A DNA stretch of 64,000 nucleotides from Halalkaliarchaeum sp. AArc-CO (GCF_024972735.1 NZ_CP087723.1:434001-498000); one strand, 5' to 3'; positions 7,284 to 17,005 are shown, counted from the first letter of the stretch. Numbers and translations are program-made. The notes: generated from the letters alone by a model not told the origin.

Positions 7284-8363
7284 ATGAAGTGTGCCCTCGT
7301 CGGAGTCGGCCAGGCCGGCGGCAAGGTGACGACCGCCCTCGCGAACTTCGACACCCGCATGGAGTTCGGCGCCATTCGCTCGGCGCTGGCGGTCAACACC
7401 GCCACGGCCGACCTGCAGCCCCTCCCTCTCGACACCGTACTGATCGGCCAGGACCGCGTCAACGGCCACGGCGTCGGCGGCGACAACGAACTCGGCGCCG
7501 AAGTGATGGAGTCGGATCTCCCGGAGGTAATGGACGCGCTCGACGACAAGATCACCTCCGAGACGGAGGCGGTGTTCGTGATCGCCGGGCTGGGCGGCGG
7601 CACCGGGTCGGGCGGCGCGCCGGTGCTCGTTCGCCGGCTCAAGCGGATCTACAACGTGCCCATCTACGCGATCGGGATCCTTCCCGGTCAAGACGAGGGT
7701 GCGCTGTACCAGGCGAACGCCGGGCGATCGCTCAAGACGGTCACACGGGAGGCCGACTCGCTGCTTCTGGTCGACAACGACGCCTGGCGCGACAGCGGCG
7801 AGAGCGTCCAGGAGGGGTTCGACGCGATAAACAACCACATCGCCCAGCGGCTCGGGCTCCTGCTTGCGGCCGGGGAGGCCGTCGAGGGCGTCGGCGAGAG
7901 CGTCGTCGACTCCAGTGAGGTGATAAACACGCTCGCGACCGGCGGTATCTCCGCGCTGGGATACGGCGCCGCAGCCAGCGGCGAGACGGCCGAAGACAAC
8001 ATCAACACGGTGACGAGCACGACCCGCAGCGCGATGTTCACCGGGATGAGCCTCCCCGGAGCGAGCAAGGCCGACACGGCGCTTCTGGTCGTCGCCGGGC
8101 GTCCGGAGGCGATCCCTCGCAAGGGCGTCGAGCGCGCACGCCGGTGGCTCGAGGAGGAGACCGGCAGTATGGAGGTGCGCGGCGGCGACTTCCCGCTGTC
8201 TACGGATCGGCTCGCGTCGCTGATCCTCCTCGGCGGGATCGAACAGTCCGACCGGCTCGAACGGTTCATCGAGCGCGCCCGCGAGGCCGTCGAGATCGCC
8301 GACGAGGAGCGCGCCGACCCCGCAAAAGCGTTCGACAACGAGGCGATCGAGGACCTGTTTTGA
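7284..8363 (+). CDS. cetZ: CetZ-family tubulin/FtsZ-like GTPase
   Basis: 359 residues. The nucleotide-binding start MKCALVGVGQAGGKVTTALA, the tubulin signature GLGGGTGSGGAP (Gly104-Gly111) and the NELGAEV and ILPGQDEGALYQANAGRS segments are those of CetZ rather than FtsZ1 or FtsZ2. CetZ proteins polymerise at the membrane and control cell shape and motility in haloarchaea. Several paralogues usually exist; which one this is cannot be told here. It lies 92 bp after cdc48 on the same strand, in a probably separate unit. Confidence 0.9.
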   Translation: MKCALVGVGQAGGKVTTALANFDTRMEFGAIRSALAVNTATADLQPLPLDTVLIGQDRVNGHGVGGDNELGAEVMESDLPEVMDALDDKITSETEAVFVIAGLGGGTGSGGAPVLVRRLKRIYNVPIYAIGILPGQDEGALYQANAGRSLKTVTREADSLLLVDNDAWRDSGESVQEGFDAINNHIAQRLGLLLAAGEAVEGVGESVVDSSEVINTLATGGISALGYGAAASGETAEDNINTVTSTTRSAMFTGMSLPGASKADTALLVVAGRPEAIPRKGVERARRWLEEETGSMEVRGGDFPLSTDRLASLILLGGIEQSDRLERFIERAREAVEIADEERADPAKAFDNEAIEDLF

Positions 8364-8367
8364 TCGG

Positions 8368-8979
8368 TCAGGCGTCCTCGCCGTCTGACGTCCGATCCTC
8401 GCTGCCGTCCGGATCCTCGCTGTCGTCCCACCCGTTCCGGTAGCGTTCCTTTGCGGACTCGAAGGACAGCTCCTCCAGCTCGCGCCCCCGGCGGGTTTCT
8501 CGTTCGGCGATCGCCTCCGGATCCGGGTTGACGTCGTCGTCGATCCGGGCGAACGAGCCGTGGACTTTCGCGTGACACCAGCGACACAGGCCGACGGTGA
8601 GTTCGTGGGACGTCCCGTCCGTGGCCCTGTCGGCGTCTCCAGCGCGGGAGCCCGGATTCGAGCCGCCGTACGAGAGGTGATGTTCCTCGATCAGCGGCCG
8701 GACGCTCTCGCCGGCGAGCCGGCGCTCCTCGAGGCCACACCGGATGCACTGTTTCCCGTCGGTGGTCCACCGGTACTTCGGACACGCCTGCCAGTTTCCC
8801 GCCTCGCCGACGTGACACTGGTAGTCGTCGCTGCGCCGTGCGTCGGCGAACTCGGGGTCGTCGCCGGCGCGTTCGAGCGCGAACCGGCACCGCCCGTCGT
8901 CTGTGAGGTGATCACAGATCCCCGCGATCGCGTACGGGTCGTCGACGCCGACCGGCGTGCCGGTGGGTGTTCGTTTCAT
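8368..8979 (-). CDS. HNH endonuclease-like protein
   Basis: 203 residues. The nuclease core has CIRCG (zinc), EEHHLSYGG (the HH of the HNH motif) and [11 protein letters not shown] (second zinc pair plus the final His). An N-terminal cysteine/histidine cluster ([25 protein letters not shown]) suggests a further metal site. The C-terminal 45 residues are acidic and probably disordered. It may be a haloarchaeal-specific family (I recall DUF7097) of unknown role. Stops of this gene and cetZ are 4 bp apart, tail to tail. Confidence 0.8.
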   Translation of the reverse strand: MKRTPTGTPVGVDDPYAIAGICDHLTDDGRCRFALERAGDDPEFADARRSDDYQCHVGEAGNWQACPKYRWTTDGKQCIRCGLEERRLAGESVRPLIEEHHLSYGGSNPGSRAGDADRATDGTSHELTVGLCRWCHAKVHGSFARIDDDVNPDPEAIAERETRRGRELEELSFESAKERYRNGWDDSEDPDGSEDRTSDGEDA

Positions 8980-9028
8980 GGGTCGATCGCTCCGTCGCCG
9001 CGTCCATCGCCCAGTTCGAAACGGCGTC

Positions 9029-9037
9029 ATTTATACC
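9029..9037 (+). promoter_or_regulatory. TATA box of aspS
   Basis: ATTTATACC, 23 bases before the ATG at 9060. The spacing implies a leaderless or nearly leaderless aspS transcript, typical of haloarchaea, and supports the chosen start. Confidence 0.6.
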
Positions 9038-9059
9038 GTGCGGCCATGAACCGACGTGT

Positions 9060-10364
9060 ATGCAAGATCGGACCTACGCGGCCGACGCCGAGCCCGGGAG
9101 TCGGGCGACGGTGGCCGGCTGGGTTCACGAGATCAGAGACCTCGGCGGGATCGCGTTCCTCATTCTCCGGGACACGACCGGCCGAATCCAGGTGAAGTTC
9201 GAGAAAGACGAGATGGACGACGAGCTCGTCGAGACGGGGCTGTCCGTCTCCCGGGAGTCGGTCGTCGCGGTCACCGGCGGCGTCGAGGAGGAGTCCCGGG
9301 CGCCGACCGGCGTGGAGGTCGTCCCCGACTCGATCGAGGTGATCGCACCCGCGGACACCGACCTCCCGCTGGACCCGTCGGGCAAGGTCGACGCCGAACT
9401 CTCGACCCGGCTGGACAACCGGACGCTGGACCTTCGCAAACCCGACGTGAAGGCGATCTTCGAGGTGCGCGCGGAGATCCTCCGGGCCGCCCGCGAGGAG
9501 CTGCGCTCGGTCGGCTGTACCGAGATCAACACACCGAAGATCGTCGCCACCGGCACCGAGGGCGGCACGGAGCTGTTCCCGATCACCTACTTCGGCGAGG
9601 AGGCGTTTATGAACCAGTCGCCCCAGCTGTTCAAGCAGTTGATGGTCGGCTCCGGGCTCGAGCGCGTCTTCGAGATCGGTCCGATCTTCCGGGCCGAAGA
9701 GCACAACACGCCACGGCACCTCAACGAGGCGACTTCGATCGACTTCGAGGGCGCCTTCTGTGACCACTCGGACGCGATGGACGTCTGCGAGTCGGTCGTT
9801 ACGGGCGTCTACGAGTCGGTCGCGGAGAACTGCACCGAGCAGCTGGAGGCGCTCGGGATCGCCGACGAGTTCTCGGTTCCAGACGGGGAGTTCCCCCGGC
9901 TGACCTACGAGGAGGCGATCGAGCGGATCAACGCCACCGGCGCGCTCGACGAGCAACTCGTGTGGGGCGACGACCTGCCGACGGAAGGCGAGCACGCGCT
10001 CGGCGAGGAGGTCGGCGGCCACTACTTCATCACGGACTGGCCCTCCGAGATCAAGCCGTTCTACATCAAAGACTACGACGACGACGAGACCGTCTCGACG
10101 GGCTTCGACCTGATGCACCCGCGGATGGAGCTCGTCTCGGGCGGGCAGCGCGAACACCGCCACGACCGTCTCATCGAAGGGTTCCAGCAGCAGGGGCTCG
10201 ACCCCGAGGAGTTCGAATACTACACGAAGATGTTCAAGTATGGGATGCCCCCGCACGCCGGCTGGGGACTGGGCGGCGAGCGTCTGGTGATGACCCTCCT
10301 GGATCTGGACAACATCCGCGAGGCCGTCATCTTCCCGCGCGACCGACAGCGCCTCTCGCCGTGA
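9060..10364 (+). CDS. aspS: Aspartyl-tRNA synthetase, archaeal type
   Basis: 434 residues, normal for the archaeal enzyme. The N-terminal OB-fold ([20 protein letters not shown]) binds the anticodon. The class II core shows motif 2 [20 protein letters not shown] and motif 3 [14 protein letters not shown]. It charges tRNA-Asp; many archaeal versions also charge tRNA-Asn for transamidation by GatCAB, and sequence alone does not decide that here. The start follows a TATA box by one leaderless spacing. Confidence 0.96.
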   Translation: MQDRTYAADAEPGSRATVAGWVHEIRDLGGIAFLILRDTTGRIQVKFEKDEMDDELVETGLSVSRESVVAVTGGVEEESRAPTGVEVVPDSIEVIAPADTDLPLDPSGKVDAELSTRLDNRTLDLRKPDVKAIFEVRAEILRAAREELRSVGCTEINTPKIVATGTEGGTELFPITYFGEEAFMNQSPQLFKQLMVGSGLERVFEIGPIFRAEEHNTPRHLNEATSIDFEGAFCDHSDAMDVCESVVTGVYESVAENCTEQLEALGIADEFSVPDGEFPRLTYEEAIERINATGALDEQLVWGDDLPTEGEHALGEEVGGHYFITDWPSEIKPFYIKDYDDDETVSTGFDLMHPRMELVSGGQREHRHDRLIEGFQQQGLDPEEFEYYTKMFKYGMPPHAGWGLGGERLVMTLLDLDNIREAVIFPRDRQRLSP

Positions 10365-10392
10365 GAGGGGACGGCAGTGAGACGACGAAGCG

Positions 10393-11247
10393 ATGACGAG
10401 ACCGACGGCCTCGACGGCGTTCGCCCCGGGACACGTTACTGCGTTTTTTAGCATTCACCGGGGCGAATCACCGTCTGCGTCCGGCTCGCGGGGCGCGGGC
10501 CTTGCACTTTCCGAAGGGGTCACCGCGACCGTGCGCCCGGCAGCGGATAAAAACGAGAGGAAAACTCAGATCCGCCTGAACGGAACGCGGGTGACGATCG
10601 AGGCGGTCGAACACGTCCTCGCGGAGCTCGGCGTCACGGCCCGAGTTCGACTCGAGACGCCGCTGCCGCCGGGGGCCGGCTTCGGCGTTTCGGGCGCCGC
10701 GGCGCTCGCGACGGCGCTTTCGGCGAACCACGAGTTCGGCTGCGGGCGGACCGAAAACGAGCTCGTCGGAATCGCCCACGCCGCCGACGTCGAAGCGGGG
10801 ACCGGCCTGGGGGACGTGGTCGCACAGGCTCGCGGCGGGATTCCGATCCGGGTGGAGCCCGGCGCTCCCGGCTACGGCAGCCTCGACGGGATCCCGGACT
10901 GCCGACGCGTCGAGTACGTCACCTTCGGCGAGCTGTCGACGCCGGACGTGCTCTCGGGGGAGACGGAGGCGCTGTCTGCGGCCGGCGAGTGCGCACTCAC
11001 TGGGCTGTTGGACGATCCAACCGTCGAGACACTGCTGGCGGAGGGGCGCCGCTTCACTCGCGAGATCGGCGTCGCGGCCCCCGAGGTCGCGGAGGCGATC
11101 GACGCGGTCGACGACGCCGGGGGGGAGGCGTCGATGGCGATGCTGGGTCGGAGCGTCTTCGCGCTCGGGACGGGGTTGACCGACGCCGGCTACGATCCGA
11201 CGATCTGTCGGACGCATTCGGCGGGCGCGACACTCGAGCCCGAGTAG
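10393..11247 (+). CDS. Pantoate kinase (GHMP family)
   Basis: 284 residues. The GHMP ATP-binding motif is PPGAGFGVSGAAALATALS, preceded by an N-terminal AFAPGHVTAFFSI typical of archaeal pantoate kinase (PoK). PoK phosphorylates pantoate to 4-phosphopantoate, the archaeal detour in CoA synthesis that replaces PanC. The gene faces the next enzyme of the pathway, phosphopantothenate synthetase, tail to tail with 35 bp between stops, which backs the assignment strongly. It begins 28 bp after aspS and may share its transcript. Confidence 0.92.
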   Translation: MTRPTASTAFAPGHVTAFFSIHRGESPSASGSRGAGLALSEGVTATVRPAADKNERKTQIRLNGTRVTIEAVEHVLAELGVTARVRLETPLPPGAGFGVSGAAALATALSANHEFGCGRTENELVGIAHAADVEAGTGLGDVVAQARGGIPIRVEPGAPGYGSLDGIPDCRRVEYVTFGELSTPDVLSGETEALSAAGECALTGLLDDPTVETLLAEGRRFTREIGVAAPEVAEAIDAVDDAGGEASMAMLGRSVFALGTGLTDAGYDPTICRTHSAGATLEPE

Positions 11248-11282
11248 CAACCTCCCGTGTCCGCTGTCCGACCGCCGGAGGA

Positions 11283-12044
11283 CTACGCCCCGTCGTCGGC
11301 GAACGATCCGGTTCTGATCGTCCGTTCGGCCGCCTCGAGCGCGTCTTCGGGGTCGAACTCCCGGACGATCGCCTCGAGTTCCTCCCGCGGTCGGTCCCGC
11401 AACGCCCGCGCGTGCCGGGTCACATTCGGCACCGCCCGGAGGACGTTGTCGACGATCGGAACGTCGGCGACCCGGGCGGATCGGGAGCCGGGGTTCAGGT
11501 CGATCACGATCTCCGTTTTGCTCAGGTCCGAAAGCGCGGCGGCCCGGTCGCCGTCCTCCAGCGGGACGAGGACGACGTCGGCGGCGGCGATGCCGTCGGC
11601 GTCGACTTTCGCCCGTTCGTGTGCAAGTCCCGGAATCCGAGCGTCCGCCGCGAGGCCCTTCACCTCCGTCGCACCGTGTTCCCGGAGGTAGTCGGCGATC
11701 GCCTGCATGCGCTCGGCCGTCCGGTTGAACAGGTTCACCTCGAGGTCGGCGTCGACGACGTCGGCGAGTTCGACGATTTCGCCGGGGACCAGGGCTGCGA
11801 CGTTTCCGTTGACCGAAAGCACCGGCCGGTCGGCGAGAAGCAGGTGGGCGGCGGCCGCCCGGGCGGCCAGATCGGCACTCTCGATCGTGCGTTCGCCAAG
11901 CAGGTAGTCGAACGCCTCGCCGCGGCCCTGGGCGATGAGCCCCTGGCGACTCGTGATCCCCCGCTCGACGCCCCCCTCGATCCGGTGACGGGTCACGAGC
12001 GACTCGTATCTGGGGTGGTCCTCGGGGATTTCTACGTCTGTCAC
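11283..12044 (-). CDS. 4-phosphopantoate--beta-alanine ligase (phosphopantothenate synthetase)
   Basis: 253 residues starting at a GTG (12044), giving VTDVEIPEDHPRYESLVTRH; the frame is open further upstream but that part is not family-like. Conserved stretches include SVNGNVAALVPGEIVEL and VEVNLFNR-like VNLFNRTAERMQAIADYL, and IDLNPGSRSARVADVPIVDN, diagnostic of archaeal PPS (DUF137/COG1701). It joins 4-phosphopantoate with beta-alanine using ATP in CoA synthesis. It pairs with the convergent pantoate kinase gene. Confidence 0.93.
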   Translation of the reverse strand: MTDVEIPEDHPRYESLVTRHRIEGGVERGITSRQGLIAQGRGEAFDYLLGERTIESADLAARAAAAHLLLADRPVLSVNGNVAALVPGEIVELADVVDADLEVNLFNRTAERMQAIADYLREHGATEVKGLAADARIPGLAHERAKVDADGIAAADVVLVPLEDGDRAAALSDLSKTEIVIDLNPGSRSARVADVPIVDNVLRAVPNVTRHARALRDRPREELEAIVREFDPEDALEAAERTIRTGSFADDGA

Positions 12045-12182
12045 GGCGGAACGTTTGCCCCCGACGTACAAGGGGTTTGCTGGACGGCGCGAACGACTCC
12101 GGCTCGCGGTTCCAGCCGGTAGTGTGCGGTTTTCATCGCTTCGACGGACGGTTTTTATTGTGGTGCCCGATATGCCACCAGT

Positions 12183-12755
12183 ATGTACGAACGAGCGTCC
12201 GCCGTGGACGTGTACCGGCAAGCGCTTCCAGTGATCGTCGTCAGCCTCGTTGCCGGACTGTTCGCAGGGACGATACTCGGGAGCGAACCGATGCGCGCCG
12301 GAATCGAAAGCGTCCCCGGGATCCTCGTTTTGCTCCCTGCGTTTCTGGCGACCCGGGGCGGCGTCTACGGCTCGCTGGGCGCACGACTCTCCAGCGGTCT
12401 CCATCAGGGGGTCATCGAACCACGGTTTACCTTCGACCGGCGTCTCTCGAACGCCGTCGTCGCTTCCTTTATCAACGGGATGGTCGTCTCCGTGTTCATC
12501 GCGGTCGTGGCGTTTCTCGTCCTCTGGATCGCCGGCGGGGGTGGAAACTTGTTGCAGCTGGTCGGAATCATGATCGTCGCGGGCTTTCTGTCCGCGGTTC
12601 TCATGCTGTCTACGCTCGTTACGGTCGTCTTCGTCGGCTACCGGCGAGGCCTCGATCCTGACAACATCGTGGGACCGCTGGTCACGACGCTCGGCGACGT
12701 GTTCGGCGTCGTCTTCCTTTTGGTCGCCATCTATCTCGTGGGGCTGTTCCTATGA
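12183..12755 (+). CDS. MgtE-type magnesium channel, first membrane half
   Basis: 190 residues containing only an MgtE integral-membrane domain with five hydrophobic segments ([20 protein letters not shown] and IMIVAGFLSAVLMLSTLVTV among them). The MgtE pore signature ILVLLPAFLATRGGVYGSLG and the GLDPDNIVGPLVTTLGDVFG motif are present. The cytoplasmic N and CBS domains of bacterial MgtE are absent. Its stop overlaps the ATG of the next gene (ATGA), so the two halves should be made together as a heterodimer. A TATA-like TTTTTATTG lies about 30 bases upstream. Confidence 0.9.
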   Translation: MYERASAVDVYRQALPVIVVSLVAGLFAGTILGSEPMRAGIESVPGILVLLPAFLATRGGVYGSLGARLSSGLHQGVIEPRFTFDRRLSNAVVASFINGMVVSVFIAVVAFLVLWIAGGGGNLLQLVGIMIVAGFLSAVLMLSTLVTVVFVGYRRGLDPDNIVGPLVTTLGDVFGVVFLLVAIYLVGLFL

Positions 12756-13420
12756 GCGACGACTATGCGGGCGACGACCTCACGGGGCTGAGTGACTCGC
12801 TGGGGGAACTCTACGAGAAGTTCTCCGAGGAGGACCACCCGGCCGACCAGCTCGCCCCGAAACCGATCGACCACGACTGGCAGATCAAACCGATGGTGCT
12901 GACGATGGTGCCGCTGCTCGCCGGGCTGTCCGTCCTCCAGATGGTTTCGGGCTCCGTTCTCGAATCGTTCGAGGAGGTCCTGCTCGCGAACCCGGCGCTT
13001 TTGATCCTGGTTCCCGTCCAGATCGGAACCGCCGGCAACCTCGGATCGATCATGTGTTCCCGGCTGTCGACACAGTTGCATCTGGGAACCTTCGAGTTCG
13101 CGGTCGACAACCCGTCGATCCGGTCGAACTCAGGAGCGATCATCGGGCTGGGGGTCACCGTTTTCGCGCTTGTCGGCGTCGCCGCCTGGGCGATCGGTCG
13201 CGCTCTCGGAGGGACGCTCGGGCTCGTGGAGGTGCTCACGATCTCTCTGGTCAGCGGAACGCTCCTTGCCGTCTTCGTCGTCGTCGTGAGCCTGATCGCC
13301 GTCTCGACGTCCTATCGACTGGGGTACAACCCCGACGACACGACGATCCCGGTCGTGACGAACGTCTGTGACATCACGGGGGTTCTGATCCTCTTTGCGG
13401 TCATTACGGTCGTCCTTTGA
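12752..13420 (+). CDS. MgtE-type magnesium channel, second membrane half
   Basis: 222 residues. After ~45 polar residues, five hydrophobic segments make up a second MgtE domain. The pore motif here reads LLILVPVQIGTAGNLGSIMC and the second motif NPDDTTIPVVTNVCDITGVL. It overlaps the first half by 4 bp and, like it, lacks CBS gating domains. Together the two would make the ten-helix unit that bacterial MgtE builds as a homodimer. Mg or Co transport is expected but ion choice is not provable here. Confidence 0.9.
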   Translation: MSDDYAGDDLTGLSDSLGELYEKFSEEDHPADQLAPKPIDHDWQIKPMVLTMVPLLAGLSVLQMVSGSVLESFEEVLLANPALLILVPVQIGTAGNLGSIMCSRLSTQLHLGTFEFAVDNPSIRSNSGAIIGLGVTVFALVGVAAWAIGRALGGTLGLVEVLTISLVSGTLLAVFVVVVSLIAVSTSYRLGYNPDDTTIPVVTNVCDITGVLILFAVITVVL

Positions 13421-13527
13421 TATCCTGCCTGTCAACTGCGGCGCCGTCACTGCTGACTCTCGCAGTCGGCTCCGCGTCGGTCCGCCGTAGCACTCACTCT
13501 TAACCGGTCGCGGACGAACTACGCGAC

Positions 13528-14706
13528 ATGGAAGAGATCGCCTACCGCTCCCGGAACGTCAGGGAGACACTCGTCGAGCTGAAGAACATCTCGGAGCTGT
13601 CGGTCGATCTGGGGTATGCAGCTGCTCTCTACGACTATCCGCTGTTGGCAGAGGAGGTCCTCGAGCTGGAGGCCCGTGCCGACTCCCTGCAGTATCCCGC
13701 GAAGATCGCGTTGATGCTGGCGGCAAAACGCTCTTCGGACGCCGAGCAGCTGGTCGGGATCGTCCAGGTCGTCGAGGCCGCGGTCGGGATCACGAACGCG
13801 GCGGCCGACATCGCTGCGATCGTGACAAACGACATCGGTCTCCCGACGGAGGTCCGGGGATCCCTCCCGACTGCAGACGAAGTTCTCCTGAAAGCGACGG
13901 TCGGCGCGGACAGCGAGGCGGCCGGACGAACGCTCGGGGACCTGTCGTTCGAGACGGAGGCGGGTGTAAGCGCGATCGCGATCCGTCGCGGGAACGGGTG
14001 GAATATCGATCCGAACGAGGAGGCGATCCTCGAGGTCGGGGACGTCGTCATCGGACGTGGTCCGGAGGCGGGCGTGCGGACAGTCCGAGAGATGCTAACC
14101 GGCGATCCCGACGCCACCGGGGATCGACACAGTGACGACGTCGACGAGCTCGGCCGCGCCGCCGACATGCTCGTCGATCTGAAGGACATCTCCGAGCTTG
14201 CGGTCGGGCTCGCCTACGCAGCGGTGCTTTTCGACGACGACCAGCTCGCCGCGGAGGTGCGCGACCTGGAACGCCAGTCGGACGCGCTGAAAAACGAGGT
14301 CGAAACGCTGGTGATCGAGGCGGGCGACCGGGTGAGCGAACCCGCCAGCCTCCGGGGACTGCTCCATCTTGCGACGGCCTCGGAAGCGATCTGTGACGCG
14401 GCGATCCGGATCGCAGACATCGTGTTGCGGGACGGCAGTGTCCACCCGGTGTTCGGCCAGGCGATCGGGGACAGCGACGAACTCATCACGACGACGGCGG
14501 TCGAACCGGGGAGCACGCTCGCGGGGGAGACCCTCGGCGGAGTCGAACTGGAAGAGGCGACCGGGGTGGCGATCATGGCGATCCACCGGGGAAACAACTG
14601 GATCCTGGCACCGACCGGCGAGACGCAGCTTTTCGCCGACGACGTGCTCATCGCCCGCGGGCCCGAAGACGGCGCAAACACCGTTCGCGAGTGGGCCCGA
14701 GAGTGA
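13528..14706 (+). CDS. Doubled PhoU-like/RCK_C (TrkA-C) regulatory protein
   Basis: 392 residues formed of two homologous halves of about 195. Each has a helical PhoU-like part (VELKNISELSVDLGYAAALY; VDLKDISELAVGLAYAAVLF) followed by a TrkA-C/RCK_C domain (VSAIAIRRGNGWNIDPNEEA; VAIMAIHRGNNWILAPTGET). RCK_C domains bind small ligands and gate channels. Lying 107 bp behind a split MgtE that lacks its own gating domains, it is a good candidate for the missing regulatory subunit. That role is inference; the domain calls are firm. Confidence 0.85.
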   Translation: MEEIAYRSRNVRETLVELKNISELSVDLGYAAALYDYPLLAEEVLELEARADSLQYPAKIALMLAAKRSSDAEQLVGIVQVVEAAVGITNAAADIAAIVTNDIGLPTEVRGSLPTADEVLLKATVGADSEAAGRTLGDLSFETEAGVSAIAIRRGNGWNIDPNEEAILEVGDVVIGRGPEAGVRTVREMLTGDPDATGDRHSDDVDELGRAADMLVDLKDISELAVGLAYAAVLFDDDQLAAEVRDLERQSDALKNEVETLVIEAGDRVSEPASLRGLLHLATASEAICDAAIRIADIVLRDGSVHPVFGQAIGDSDELITTTAVEPGSTLAGETLGGVELEEATGVAIMAIHRGNNWILAPTGETQLFADDVLIARGPEDGANTVREWARE

Positions 14707-14788
14707 ACGCTGGCGGAGCCCGGGAGCGGTCCTTCGGGGGACGTAGCGCCGGTGGGTTTGATATGTCCCCGCCGGGAACGAGCATCTA

Positions 14789-15256
14789 ATGCCGGAAATA
14801 CGGATCACTGAGCCTCAGGAACTGCGGTTCGACTCGCTACGGGAAGAACTCGAGGAGGCGCACGTCGACCAGTACGGAACGGTCCGGGACTGTGACGTCG
14901 TCTCGTACCTGTTGGATCTCGCCGACGCGGTCGAGGACCCCGATCGGGCGGCCGCGGCTGGAACGCAGATCGACGGCGACGAAGCAGAGATCGAACAACC
15001 GGAGGACGCCGAAGAATCGGACACTGAAACGGACGCGGAAGCGACAGACGACGGCGTAGAAGAAGATGACGGCGATAACAACGACGGCGACGACGAATCG
15101 CGGCTGAACGCGATGATGAGCCTGCTGGACACCCACGAGGACAAGTGGCGGGAAGGCGACGGGGAGGCGCGATACGAAGTCGATCTGCCTGACGGGGAGA
15201 CGGCGACTGCCCAGACCAAAGACGACGTGCGCGCGCTGCTTTTCAAGAACTACTGA
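14789..15256 (+). CDS. Uncharacterised acidic haloarchaeal protein
   Basis: 155 residues, not recognised. An ordered-looking N-terminus (RFDSLREELEEAHVDQYGTV, then VVSYLLDLADAVED) is joined by an extremely acidic linker (about residues 62-105) to a C-terminal block (MMSLLDTHEDKWREG...RALLFKNY). There are no cysteines or membrane segments. It starts 82 bp after the PhoU/RCK_C gene and ends 3 bp before the next small gene, so the two small genes are likely co-translated. Confidence 0.65.
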   Translation: MPEIRITEPQELRFDSLREELEEAHVDQYGTVRDCDVVSYLLDLADAVEDPDRAAAAGTQIDGDEAEIEQPEDAEESDTETDAEATDDGVEEDDGDNNDGDDESRLNAMMSLLDTHEDKWREGDGEARYEVDLPDGETATAQTKDDVRALLFKNY

Positions 15257-15259
15257 CGG

Positions 15260-15562
15260 ATGAGTGTCCTCGATACGATCCGGTCGTGGGTCCGATCCCT
15301 GTTCGGCGGCGAGTCACCCGAGCCTGCAGACGGGGAGTCGGCGGAGACGACGGATCCGGAATCCGAACGCGAACCGGGGCTCGATCCCGACGGCGTCACT
15401 GAAGTACGAGTCGAGCGCGACGACGATCCGATCGATCGGCTCCGGGAAGTGAAGCAACAACGTGCCGAAGAATCCGCCGAAGGCGATCATGGCGACCGAG
15501 AGCAAGACGAACCCGATCGGGACGAAGACGGTTCGGGCGAAGGCGACCTGGACGCCCCGTAG
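15260..15562 (+). CDS. Uncharacterised small acidic protein
   Basis: 100 residues starting MSVLDTIRSWVRSLFGGESP. The first 16 residues could form an amphipathic membrane-touching helix, and the rest is almost entirely Asp, Glu, Gly and Arg and is probably disordered. It lies 3 bp downstream of the previous acidic gene. Coding is supported by the tight spacing and a conventional start, but composition alone could mislead. No function can be assigned. Confidence 0.55.
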   Translation: MSVLDTIRSWVRSLFGGESPEPADGESAETTDPESEREPGLDPDGVTEVRVERDDDPIDRLREVKQQRAEESAEGDHGDREQDEPDRDEDGSGEGDLDAP

Positions 15563-15606
15563 ACGTTTTTAAGTGGATTTCTCAGGGATTCTGCCGTTCC
15601 AGTCCC

Positions 15607-16890
15607 TCAGATCCCGCGTTTCGAGAGCTCGAGAACGCTCCCCGCGAGCACGTCGATCCCGATCTGGATCGACTCCTCGTCGACGTCGAACCTGCTCGTG
15701 TGGTGGCCGCCCGGGTGGTCGGTACCGACGCCGACGTACGTCGCGTAGCCGCCGTTGTCCTGGACGCGTTGCATGAGGTAGGTCGCGTCCTCGCTGCCGC
15801 CGAGCTCGTCGCGCTCCAGCAGGTTCGTCACTCCCGAAACGTCCCGGGCGATCTCGGCGACGACGTCGACCAGCTCCTGATCGCTTTCGGCGCTGGGCGC
15901 CTCGCCGCGGGTCTCGACGTCGACCTCGCACTCGTGCATGGTTGCGGCGCTTTCGAGTACGCGTTCTGCCTTCTCGTAGGCGTAGTCGGCGAGGTCAGTT
16001 GTTTCGCCCCGCACCTCTCCTTCGATAAACGACTCCTCGGGGATGATGTTCGTGGCGGTGCCGCCGCCGACGATCCCGGCGTTCACCCGCGTCGCGCCGT
16101 CGGCGTGCCGCGGGATCGCATACAGGTTCTGGACCGCGGTCGCCAGCGCCTGGACGGTGTTTTTCCCCTGTTCGGGGTGACCGCCGGCGTGGGACGGCTC
16201 CCCCGAAAACTCCGCGAAGAAATGCCTGACAGCCAGGAAGCCGTCGATACCAGCGATCACCTCGCCCGTGGGATGATCCAGTCCGATGTGGACGGCAAGC
16301 AGGTAGTCGACGTCGTCGAGGTGACCGGACTCGGCCATCGGTTTCCCGCCGACGATCAGCTCCTCGCCCGGCTGGAAGAACACCTTCAGTGTACCCGAGA
16401 AATCGGATGCGAGGATCTCGTCGATCACGCCGAGCCCGAACGTCGCGTGGGCGTCGTGGCCGCAGGCGTGCATGTAGCCGTCGTGTTTCGACCGGAACCC
16501 CTCGTCTGCAGGGACGTGACCCGCCTCGCCCGACTCTGCGATCGGGAGTCCGTCGATGTCGACCCGGAGGCCGATCGTCGGGCCCTCCCCCCGTTCGATC
16601 ACGGCGACTGCGCCGGTGAACCCACCCTGCAGCGTCTCCAGGATCTCGGGATCCGCGCCCGCAGAAAGCGCCCGGTCGTACCACTCGGCCAGCTCCGCCT
16701 CGTCGGGGACGTTCATCCGGGCCTCCGCGCGGTGGACATCTCGACCGTAGTGGATCTCGTCGACGTCGCGCTCGCGTAACGCCTCGACGATCCGCGCTGT
16801 CGTGTAAAACTCCCGCCAGGCCGGTTCCGGCCGTTCGTGCAGATCGCGCCTGAAGGCGATCAGGTCGTCGGTCTTGGGTGTCGAAGCCAT
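15607..16890 (-). CDS. M20-family amidohydrolase (AbgB/aminoacylase-like)
   Basis: 427 residues. Metal ligands appear as MHACGHDAHATFGLG (HxD-type start) and FFQPGEELIVGGK; the lid domain includes SGEPSHAGGHPEQGKNTVQA and the C-terminus GVGTDHPGGHHTSRFDVDEE. This matches M20D amidohydrolases, which cut N-acyl or p-aminobenzoyl-glutamate-type amides with a di-metal site. The ATG at 16890 is the last Met before the conserved DLIAFRRDLHERPEPAWREF. The actual substrate cannot be read from sequence. Confidence 0.9.
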   Translation of the reverse strand: MASTPKTDDLIAFRRDLHERPEPAWREFYTTARIVEALRERDVDEIHYGRDVHRAEARMNVPDEAELAEWYDRALSAGADPEILETLQGGFTGAVAVIERGEGPTIGLRVDIDGLPIAESGEAGHVPADEGFRSKHDGYMHACGHDAHATFGLGVIDEILASDFSGTLKVFFQPGEELIVGGKPMAESGHLDDVDYLLAVHIGLDHPTGEVIAGIDGFLAVRHFFAEFSGEPSHAGGHPEQGKNTVQALATAVQNLYAIPRHADGATRVNAGIVGGGTATNIIPEESFIEGEVRGETTDLADYAYEKAERVLESAATMHECEVDVETRGEAPSAESDQELVDVVAEIARDVSGVTNLLERDELGGSEDATYLMQRVQDNGGYATYVGVGTDHPGGHHTSRFDVDEESIQIGIDVLAGSVLELSKRGI

Positions 16891-17005
16891 ACAGGAGGAT
16901 CGGGCCACGCCGGTATAAACGCGGGTGAACCGGCACTGTCCGGGCTGCATGACTGTCTTCAAAATTTATACGAACGACTATGATGGTATCTGAGAAACGT
17001 AAGAT

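Noticed and set aside
5121-8363. A continuous 1080-codon open frame across cdc48 and cetZ in another frame
   Set aside because: It is arginine/proline-rich shadow sequence typical of high-GC DNA. Only its last 359 codons, in frame with cetZ, are real.
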